Positions 1-6,100 of a stretch of DNA of 6,100 nucleotides are shown here, one piece after another; positions within the stretch are counted from its first letter, which is position 1, and each line of letters opens with the position of its first letter. Source of the stretch: Planctomycetota bacterium (GTDB lineage Bacteria; Planctomycetota; UBA1135; UBA2386); assembly GCA_020425885.1 (NCBI GenBank), contig JAGQRA010000468.1:1-6100 (forward strand). Direction: 5' to 3'. The notes below the pieces were generated by a model. It was not told where the DNA came from. It saw only the letters and a program-made list of their open reading frames with translations, and searched no databases. The position numbers and the translations under genes are program-made.

Positions 1-516
1 AACGCACGCGTCGTGCTCGAGGATCGGGTCTACGTCGGTTCCAACGCCTCGATCCTGCCCGATGTCCGCATCGGCGAGGGGGCCACGATCGGCGCCAACA
101 CGATGGTCGCCGCCGATGTGCCGGCCGGCGCCACCGTCGTCGGCGTGCCGGGACAGGTCGTCGTGCGCACGCCGCAAGCGACCACGCCCAAACCGGTGGC
201 GAACGTCGACAGCGCCCGGTGTCGCATCGTCGAGGCGCGCATGATGGAGGTCCTGCACGCGGTGCTCGGCCACCACGACGCCCACCCGACCGACCACTTC
301 TTCGACGTCGGCGGCACCTCGCTGCTCGCGATCCAGCTCGTCGAGTCCCTGCGCAGCCAGCTCGGCCATGACATTCCCCTGCAGGAACTCTACGCCCGCG
401 GCTCGATCCGGGATCTGGCGCAGAGTCTCTGTGGCGACGGCAGCACCGGCGGCGCCCGCACCGGCCAACACCGCGGTGAGGCGCGACGCCGACTCGCGGT
501 CCGCTTCAGGGGTTGA
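1..516 (+). CDS. Left-handed beta-helix acyltransferase-type domain fused to a phosphopantetheine carrier domain (C-terminal part, 5' truncated)
   Basis: The reading frame is open from base 1, so the start lies upstream; 171 codons are visible. Fragment residues about 5-55 show hexapeptide-repeat periodicity (VYVGSN, VRIGEG, ATIGAN) ending in VPAGATVVGVPG, the usual end of the left-handed beta-helix of serine-acetyltransferase-like and sugar O-acyltransferases. A linker of about 20 residues follows, then a carrier domain at about 74-145 with the motif FFDVGGTSLLAIQL. Its Ser107 (codon 319-321) is the expected 4'-phosphopantetheine attachment site. Known for the families: the first transfers acyl groups from CoA, the second tethers acyl or aminoacyl intermediates in nonribosomal peptide or polyketide assembly. 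Inferred: either a small acyltransferase-carrier protein or the C-terminus of a larger NRPS-like enzyme; the substrate cannot be told. The last 25 or so residues (GGARTGQHRGEARRRLAVRF) look unstructured, and the stop overlaps the convergent nos operon by 11 nt. Domain calls are firm; the overall function is unknown. Confidence 0.85.
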   Translation, partial: NARVVLEDRVYVGSNASILPDVRIGEGATIGANTMVAADVPAGATVVGVPGQVVVRTPQATTPKPVANVDSARCRIVEARMMEVLHAVLGHHDAHPTDHFFDVGGTSLLAIQLVESLRSQLGHDIPLQELYARGSIRDLAQSLCGDGSTGGARTGQHRGEARRRLAVRFRG

Positions 517-1153
517 TCACGGTGGCGACGGCTGCCCTACGGCCGCGCCACAGACACCACAGGGTCAGGCACCAGATGCCGACCGTGAACGCCCCCATGA
601 GGACCGATCCGAGCTGCGGCATGCTGTGGGTCCAGAAGTTCGCGATCTTCTTGGTGCCGAACACGACCGGCATGAACGGCTCGACCGTGACCGGCGCGCG
701 TGGGTCGAGGTTGTGGCCGAACTCGTACAGCATGTAGACGAAGCGACCGAAGGCGACGACCGAGATGTAGGCTGCGATCATCGACAGATCGATCAGGGTC
801 CGGACGTTGCCGAGCAGGGCCGCCCGCAGCGCCAGCAGCGCCATGGCGAGCATGCCGAACGGGATCCAGTCGAGATCACGCAGCTCCTCGCGCGTGATCG
901 TGTGCATGCCGATGTAGTGATTGAGGGTGTTGATCTCCTGCACGTCATGGCCATCGTTGCCGCCGACGAGTCGGTTGGTGTAGATGTCCATGGTCAGGCC
1001 CTTGGGATACTGCGGCGCCTCCATGCTGATGCGCCACAGCGGGAACAGGAAGCTCAGCAGCAACGGCACGACCAGCGCCACGAGCAAGAGGCGCGCGCCG
1101 CCGCGCAGCGGCTCGTCGAGGAACTCCCAGAAGCTGTCAGCCTGTTGTCGCAT
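506..1153 (-). CDS. Uncharacterised four-helix membrane protein, last gene of the nos operon
   Basis: This is a 215-residue protein starting at the ATG 1153-1151, with GGAG at 1164-1161, seven bases upstream. It begins 12 nt after the nosY stop, so it is very probably co-transcribed. Predicted membrane helices lie at about residues 21-41, 95-115, 119-141 and 181-202. The first loop (42-94) contains APQYPKGL and NHYIGM (78-83); the second (142-180) contains FGTKKIANFWTHSMP. With an inside N-terminus, both loops would face the periplasm. His79, Met83, His84, His176 and Met178 could bind copper or heme, but this is inference. I recall similar proteins with APQYP and NHYIGM motifs near nos or cytochrome genes in other phyla, always as hypothetical proteins; this is memory, not a search. 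It could be a displaced counterpart of NosB, the membrane protein encoded after nosZ in Wolinella, but I cannot establish homology. No signal peptide, CXXCH or other known enzyme motif is visible. The gene is surely real; its function is unknown. Confidence 0.88.
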   Translation of the reverse strand: MRQQADSFWEFLDEPLRGGARLLLVALVVPLLLSFLFPLWRISMEAPQYPKGLTMDIYTNRLVGGNDGHDVQEINTLNHYIGMHTITREELRDLDWIPFGMLAMALLALRAALLGNVRTLIDLSMIAAYISVVAFGRFVYMLYEFGHNLDPRAPVTVEPFMPVVFGTKKIANFWTHSMPQLGSVLMGAFTVGIWCLTLWCLWRGRRAAVATVINP

Positions 1154-1165
1154 GCACCATCTCCA

Positions 1166-2005
1166 TCACACCAGGTCGCGGCGCCGAAACGCGCCGAGAC
1201 TCCACATCCATGCCGTGATCCCGAGCAGCAGCGGCCAGCCGATGCCGATCGCGAGCAACCAGTTCGCGCCAACCTTGTTGGCGAGGAAGAACCCGACCGG
1301 TCCGAAGGTCGACAGTTCCGGCTGCGCCGCCGACAGCAGCGCCAGCCGCGCGCACTGCACCGGGTTCAGGACCGCCAGGGCGAACACCGCCGAGGGCGGC
1401 AGGTTCCACTGCAGCATCACGCCGATCAGGCCGAAGTCCACGAGGGCCACGCCGAGCACCCAGACCAGGATCGTCAGCATCAGCGCCTTGGCCTGGTTGC
1501 GCACCAGGGTCGAAATGCAGAGTCCGAGGGCGACGAAGCACAAGAGCAGCGCGGCGCTGACCAGCATGCCGCGCAGCAGGAAGCTCCAGGGCACGACCTG
1601 GCCGAACGCGAGCGAGCCGACCAGTCCCATCAGCGGCATCGCCAGGAACAACGGCAGCACCAGCGCGGCGAGACGAACGAGGCTGGTGCCGGCGAAGTAG
1701 CCGGTGCGGCTGACCGGGCAGCTCAGCAAGAGCTCGAGCGAGCCGTCATCGCGCGCGCCGTTGACGACCTGGCCGGTCGCCGACAGCGCCAGCAGCGGCA
1801 GCAGGAACAAGAGCGCATGGCTCCACGACATCAGCGCGCGGCCCATGCCGGTGAAACCGACGACGCCCGATTCGCGCAGGCCGACGAGCACGAAGGCGGC
1901 AGCGAGGATCGCGTGCACGATCAGGCAGAAGACGAGCCAGCGTGAACGCCGCACCTCGGCGAAGTCGAGGCGGGCGACGACGGCGATCTGGGCGCGCAGA
2001 CTCAT
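1166..2005 (-). CDS. nosY: NosY, membrane permease subunit of the nitrous oxide reductase maturation ABC complex
   Basis: The 279-residue protein has six predicted membrane helices, at about 23-43, 62-80, 106-133, 143-167, 174-197 and 248-271, the size and topology of NosY. DDGSLELLLSCPVSR (86-100), LNPVQCARL (213-221) and the loop STFGPVGFFLANKVG fit the NosY/ABC-2 permease family. In characterised systems NosY is the membrane part of NosDFY: it binds the NosF ATPase inside and NosD outside, and the complex is required to build the CuZ cluster of NosZ. The open frame continues upstream to 2548, but the start is the ATG at 2005-2003: it lies five bases after AAGGGAGGA and overlaps the nosL stop as ATGA. 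The upstream residues in this frame are arginine-rich antisense-like sequence, not a signal. Translation is probably coupled to nosL. No key feature is missing. Confidence 0.95.
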   Translation of the reverse strand: MSLRAQIAVVARLDFAEVRRSRWLVFCLIVHAILAAAFVLVGLRESGVVGFTGMGRALMSWSHALLFLLPLLALSATGQVVNGARDDGSLELLLSCPVSRTGYFAGTSLVRLAALVLPLFLAMPLMGLVGSLAFGQVVPWSFLLRGMLVSAALLLCFVALGLCISTLVRNQAKALMLTILVWVLGVALVDFGLIGVMLQWNLPPSAVFALAVLNPVQCARLALLSAAQPELSTFGPVGFFLANKVGANWLLAIGIGWPLLLGITAWMWSLGAFRRRDLV

Positions 2006-2493
2006 CGCTGTCCTCCCTTGGTCGCGGCGGGCGCGTCCGCTCCGGCATTCGCGCCGAGACAGCGGCGCCGCGCCCCCTCGAGGTCGATGGCGGCGGCGGT
2101 GCCGGCGTCGACGGCGCCGATGCCGAAACCCATCGGCGTCGGCTCGATCGCGGTGAAGGCGACCTCGGCGGCGGCGATCCAGCGATCCTCGCGGACGTGA
2201 TGGAACCAGATCGCGTGCACGTCGGGTCCGTGTTCTTCGACGTAGTGGAACAGGCAGCCCGGGTCGTCGAAGGCCAGCGTCTCGCCGGTCTTGGTCGTGA
2301 GCTGCGCCGCGAACGGCGGTTCGCCGACGTGCATGCCGCAGGCGGCGCAGGCGGTCTTGTCCCAGATCAGATCGACCGGCCCCTCGGACAGGCGGTTGCT
2401 GGCGAGAATCGAGTAGGTGACGACGCTGCCGACGGTCAACAGCACCGCCCCGAGCAACATGACGGGCACGAATCGATCGGTGAGGCGGTTCAC
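2002..2493 (-). CDS. nosL: NosL, copper-binding accessory protein for nitrous oxide reductase, membrane-anchored form
   Basis: The 163-residue protein has the NosL copper-site motif CAACGM (Cys49, Cys52, Met54), followed by FAAQLTTKTGETLAFDDPGC (61-80) and a Tyr84-containing segment, the typical NosL core. NosL binds Cu(I) and delivers it to the NosDFY machinery or apo-NosZ on the outer face of the inner membrane. The chosen start is GTG 2493-2491, five bases after GAGGAA; its GTGA overlaps the nosF stop. An in-frame ATG further upstream would add 45 Arg/Ala-rich residues lying inside nosF, so I reject it. Most NosL proteins are lipoproteins. Here a hydrophobic segment (about 8-30, VPVMLLGAVLLTVGSVVTYS) has no cysteine, so there is no lipobox, and it probably acts as an uncleaved N-terminal membrane anchor. 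The C-terminal tail after about residue 145 is Ala/Gly-rich and probably flexible. Family assignment is firm; the anchoring mode is inferred. Confidence 0.93.
   Translation of the reverse strand: MNRLTDRFVPVMLLGAVLLTVGSVVTYSILASNRLSEGPVDLIWDKTACAACGMHVGEPPFAAQLTTKTGETLAFDDPGCLFHYVEEHGPDVHAIWFHHVREDRWIAAAEVAFTAIEPTPMGFGIGAVDAGTAAAIDLEGARRRCLGANAGADAPAATKGGQR
2011..2019 (-). promoter_or_regulatory. Strong ribosome binding site of nosY
   Basis: AAGGGAGGA on the minus strand, five bases before ATG 2005-2003, is the strongest Shine-Dalgarno in the window. It fixes the nosY start although the frame stays open much further upstream, and it lies within the 3' end of nosL. Confidence 0.75.
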
Positions 2494-3374
2494 GGCAGTT
2501 CCTCGGTCGGCCGCGGTTGCAACCGTTCGACGTCGCGCGCCATGACATCGCGCAGCTGGCCGTTCAGGCTGCGGCCGATCTCGCCGAGCAGACGAGCGCG
2601 TTCGTTGACCGGCAGCGAACGGCTCCACCAGCCGGCATTGCCGCGCGCGAACCCCTTGGCCAGCAGCCAGGCATCAGCCTCGGCGCCGTCGGCCTGGACC
2701 TCGACGACCGCCTCGGCGTGGTCTTCGATGTAGGCGGCGGCGGCCCCCTGCCAGGCAACGACGCCCTCCTCGAGCACGATGACGTGGTCGACGAGCCGCC
2801 GGACCTCGTCGAGACGGTGCGAACACAGCACCACGGTAACGATGCTCGGGAGCTCCTCGACGAGAGCGAAGAACTCGCCGCGGCTTGCCGGATCCATGCT
2901 CGCCGTCGGTTCGTCGAGCAGCAGGAGCTCGGCGCCGGAGACGATGGCCAGCGCCGCCAAGACCTTCTGCCGCTGCCCGCCCGACAGCGCGCGGAACGGC
3001 CGCCGGCCGATGTCGGCGAGGTCGAGGCCGAGGCGCGCGGCAACCGTCGCGACCTCACCCGGCGCGCGACCGCGCAGTCCGGCGACGGCGGCGACCACGT
3101 CACGGACCGGCGCCGCCAGCCGCGGCGCGATCTGCGGCACGTAGGCGATGCGGCGGGCCAACGCGGCGCGTTCCTCGGACGCGATCTCGCCATCGAAGCG
3201 GATCGCACCGCGCACCGCGAGCATGCCCATCAATGCCCGCACCAGGGTCGACTTGCCCGACCCGTTCGGGCCGATCAGCGCCGTTCGACTGCCCGACGGC
3301 AGCTGCAGTGACACCGCGCGCAGGGCATGCACCCTGCCGAAGTGCTTGTCGACGTCCTGCAGCTCAACGAGCAT
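2490..3374 (-). CDS. nosF: NosF, ATP-binding subunit of the nitrous oxide reductase maturation ABC complex
   Basis: The 294-residue cytoplasmic ATPase has all ABC motifs intact: Walker A GPNGSGKST (35-43), Q-loop Gln81, signature LSGGQ (130-134), Walker B LLLLDEP with Asp154 and Glu155, D-loop SMD (159-161) and switch His186. After about residue 215 comes a roughly 80-residue C-terminal region of the length expected for NosF (family members are about 300 residues). The gene lies between nosD and nosL-nosY, which separates NosF from other ABC ATPases. NosF binds NosY and drives the ATP-dependent step by which NosDFY supports CuZ assembly. The start ATG 3374-3372 lies six bases after GGAGG (3385-3381) and overlaps the end of nosD by 11 nt; the 3' end overlaps nosL by 4 nt. 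Translational coupling at both ends is likely. Nothing suggests inactivation. Confidence 0.95.
   Translation of the reverse strand: MLVELQDVDKHFGRVHALRAVSLQLPSGSRTALIGPNGSGKSTLVRALMGMLAVRGAIRFDGEIASEERAALARRIAYVPQIAPRLAAPVRDVVAAVAGLRGRAPGEVATVAARLGLDLADIGRRPFRALSGGQRQKVLAALAIVSGAELLLLDEPTASMDPASRGEFFALVEELPSIVTVVLCSHRLDEVRRLVDHVIVLEEGVVAWQGAAAAYIEDHAEAVVEVQADGAEADAWLLAKGFARGNAGWWSRSLPVNERARLLGEIGRSLNGQLRDVMARDVERLQPRPTEELP
2499..2504 (-). promoter_or_regulatory. Ribosome binding site deciding the nosL GTG start
   Basis: GAGGAA on the minus strand lies five bases before GTG 2493-2491. It supports the GTG that overlaps the nosF stop over the distant upstream ATG at 2628. The site is inside the last codons of nosF, as expected for coupled translation. 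Confidence 0.7.
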
Positions 3375-4683
3375 CGGCGACCTCCGCGGCTGGCGTCCAG
3401 GTCATCGCCGGCGGCTGCATGCGCGGCGTCGCGTCCAGCATCAGGCGCTTCGGTGTGTAGAGTGGCATGACCTCGCCGACCAGATCGACCATCGCCATCG
3501 CCGGGGCGCCGTGCAACAGCGCCAGATCGGGATAGCGCCCCTCGAGCTGGGTCGACAGCCGCCGGAACTCGAATGGCACGTCGCCGCGCTCATCCCCGTC
3601 GAGGTCGTAGCCGCGATAGGTGTCGTAGTAGTTGTCCGCGAACGAGCACTCCAACGCGTCGCCCTGCCCTCCCACCTTGACGATCGCGCCGTTGTCGCTG
3701 AACTCGTTGTCGACGAAATCGGTCCGTCGAGTGGTCGAATGCAGCGAGATGCCGGTCTCGGAGAAGCGCATGACATTGCGCTCATAGCGATTGCGATGCG
3801 ATGGATCGAGCGGCGCGTTGTCGATGTAGATCCCGGTCGTGTTGGCCAGGAACCAGTTGTCGACGACCGTGATGTTGCCCGACTCCTTCATGCCGAGACC
3901 GATCCCGGCGGCCCCACCGGCCTCGGCGATCAGGTTGCGCCGCAGCAGGATGTCGTGGCTGTACATCACGAAGATGCCGACCTCGCAACCGACGTAGCGC
4001 GAATCCTCGACCACGTTGTCGTGGCTGTACATGAAGTGCGTGCCGTAACGCGAACCCGTGACCCGGTTGTCGGCGAGGTGGTTGCGCGACGAGTACCAGA
4101 CGACGAGGTCGCGGGCGCCGCGCACGGTGTTGTGCTCGACCCTCGAATCCGTCGTCTCCCACAGCCGGATGCCATCGCCGCGCAAACCCATCGCCGACAG
4201 CCCGGTGCCGATCACGCAGTTGCCGCGCAGCAGCACGCGACTGCTGCGCTCGACCAGGATGCCGAACAGCGCCTCGCGCACGGTGATGCCTTCGACGACG
4301 ACGTCTTCGCCGGTAACGTGCAGGCCGCCGTCCATCAGGTCGAAGCGCTGGCCGCTGCCGGCGATGGTGAAGCCCTGCAGCACGACGTCATTGCCGGCGA
4401 CCCGCAGCGTCGACCCTTCGCCGCCCCGGATCACGGCGTCCGCCGGCCCATGGATGTGAAGCGGCTTGTCGATGCGCACCGCACCGGTGTACTCGCCCGG
4501 TTGGAGCAGCAGGACGCCGCCCGCCTCGGCGGCGTCGATGGCGCGCTGCAATCCAGAGCCCGGCGGCACGACGGTACCGTGCCCGGGCCGCTCTGGCCGC
4601 GCCCCGACCGGGGCGGCCTCAGCATCCCCACCGGCGCCGCAGGCGGCGACGGCGAGGAACAGGGACGGCATCAGAACGCGCAT
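3364..4683 (-). CDS. nosD: NosD, periplasmic beta-helix protein of nitrous oxide reductase maturation, probable lipoprotein
   Basis: The 439-residue protein consists mainly of right-handed parallel beta-helix repeats (about 95-350, with recurring GI-x-L/V, N-x-V and NNT-like turns), as in the NosD/CASH carbohydrate-binding-like fold. MYSHDN and MYSHDI (218-223, 240-245) are internal repeats typical of NosD, and the C-terminal segment NYYDTYRGYDLDGDERGDVP (351-370) is a hallmark region. NosD is the extracytoplasmic partner of NosFY that docks NosL or apo-NosZ during copper-site maturation. The start ATG 4683-4681 is the first available after the nosZ stop, 31 nt away; the frame runs further back into nosZ only as antisense-like sequence. 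No good Shine-Dalgarno is visible, so coupling to nosZ may matter. The N-terminus MRVLMPSLFLAVAAC gives a short signal peptide with lipobox VAAC and lipidation at Cys15, unlike the soluble NosD usually described. The alternative start at Met5 also lacks a ribosome site and would still leave the lipobox. Confidence 0.94.
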   Translation of the reverse strand: MRVLMPSLFLAVAACGAGGDAEAAPVGARPERPGHGTVVPPGSGLQRAIDAAEAGGVLLLQPGEYTGAVRIDKPLHIHGPADAVIRGGEGSTLRVAGNDVVLQGFTIAGSGQRFDLMDGGLHVTGEDVVVEGITVREALFGILVERSSRVLLRGNCVIGTGLSAMGLRGDGIRLWETTDSRVEHNTVRGARDLVVWYSSRNHLADNRVTGSRYGTHFMYSHDNVVEDSRYVGCEVGIFVMYSHDILLRRNLIAEAGGAAGIGLGMKESGNITVVDNWFLANTTGIYIDNAPLDPSHRNRYERNVMRFSETGISLHSTTRRTDFVDNEFSDNGAIVKVGGQGDALECSFADNYYDTYRGYDLDGDERGDVPFEFRRLSTQLEGRYPDLALLHGAPAMAMVDLVGEVMPLYTPKRLMLDATPRMQPPAMTWTPAAEVADAR

Positions 4684-4714
4684 CGCAGGATCGTCGGTCG
4701 GAGTGACACGCGGC

Positions 4715-6100
<1,386 letters not shown>

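Noticed and set aside
480..540. Possible bidirectional terminator between the convergent genes
   Set aside because: I found no stable inverted repeat followed by a T-run on either strand; the GC-rich stretch gives only weak, arbitrary pairings.
368..1945. A 525-codon open frame on the plus strand, rich in Arg, Gln, His and Glu
   Set aside because: It lies antisense to the membrane-protein gene and nosY and out of frame with the carrier domain. The composition is that of a GC-rich shadow frame, with no domain or membrane pattern, while the minus-strand genes have clear motifs and ribosome sites.
2006..2548. N-terminal extension of the nosY frame beyond the ATG at 2005
   Set aside because: The added residues are Arg-rich out-of-frame reading of nosL, and the strong AAGGGAGGA site with ATGA overlap fixes the start at 2005.

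Overview
The window is GC-rich, tightly packed bacterial DNA. It is dominated by one minus-strand operon for nitrous oxide respiration. In transcription order (high to low coordinates) the genes are nosZ (N-terminal part outside the window), nosD, nosF, nosL, nosY and an uncharacterised four-helix membrane protein. At the opposite edge, the 3' end of an unrelated plus-strand gene runs tail-to-tail into the operon. It encodes a left-handed beta-helix acyltransferase-type domain fused to a phosphopantetheine carrier domain.

Organism: the NosZ carries clade II ('atypical') features: LGPLHT, EPHYA, and a CuA loop reading CTEFCSALHLEM instead of the CSWFCHALHMEM type of Pseudomonas or Paracoccus. 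With the Z-D-F-L-Y order and strong G/C bias in third codon positions, this fits a high-GC, free-living, possibly non-denitrifying N2O reducer, for example in Myxococcota, Gemmatimonadota, Acidobacteriota or some Gammaproteobacteria. The sequence alone does not fix the phylum. The carrier-protein gene next door suggests a genome with secondary metabolism.

Layout: 1-516 (+), acyltransferase/carrier fusion, 5' truncated. 506-1153 (-), four-helix membrane protein. 1166-2005 (-), nosY. 2002-2493 (-), nosL. 2490-3374 (-), nosF. 3364-4683 (-), nosD. 4715-6100 (-), nosZ, truncated at its N terminus by the window edge. Intergenic gaps are 31 nt or less. nosD/nosF overlap by 11 nt, and nosF/nosL and nosL/nosY overlap by 4 nt each. 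No intergenic stretch is long enough for an internal promoter, so one transcript with translational coupling is the simplest reading. There is no RNA gene, mobile element, CRISPR array or clear terminator.

How the genes work together: NosZ reduces N2O to N2 in the periplasm, using a CuA electron-entry site and a CuZ catalytic cluster. NosD, NosF and NosY form the ABC-type complex needed to mature CuZ. NosL is the copper-binding protein that supplies this complex. The last gene is of unknown function, but its operon position and conserved-looking His/Met residues in extramembrane loops suggest a role in copper handling, maturation or electron supply. NosR and the NosG/H/C electron-transfer proteins are not in the window. 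Two points stand out: NosD looks like a lipoprotein, and NosL lacks a lipobox but has an N-terminal membrane helix.
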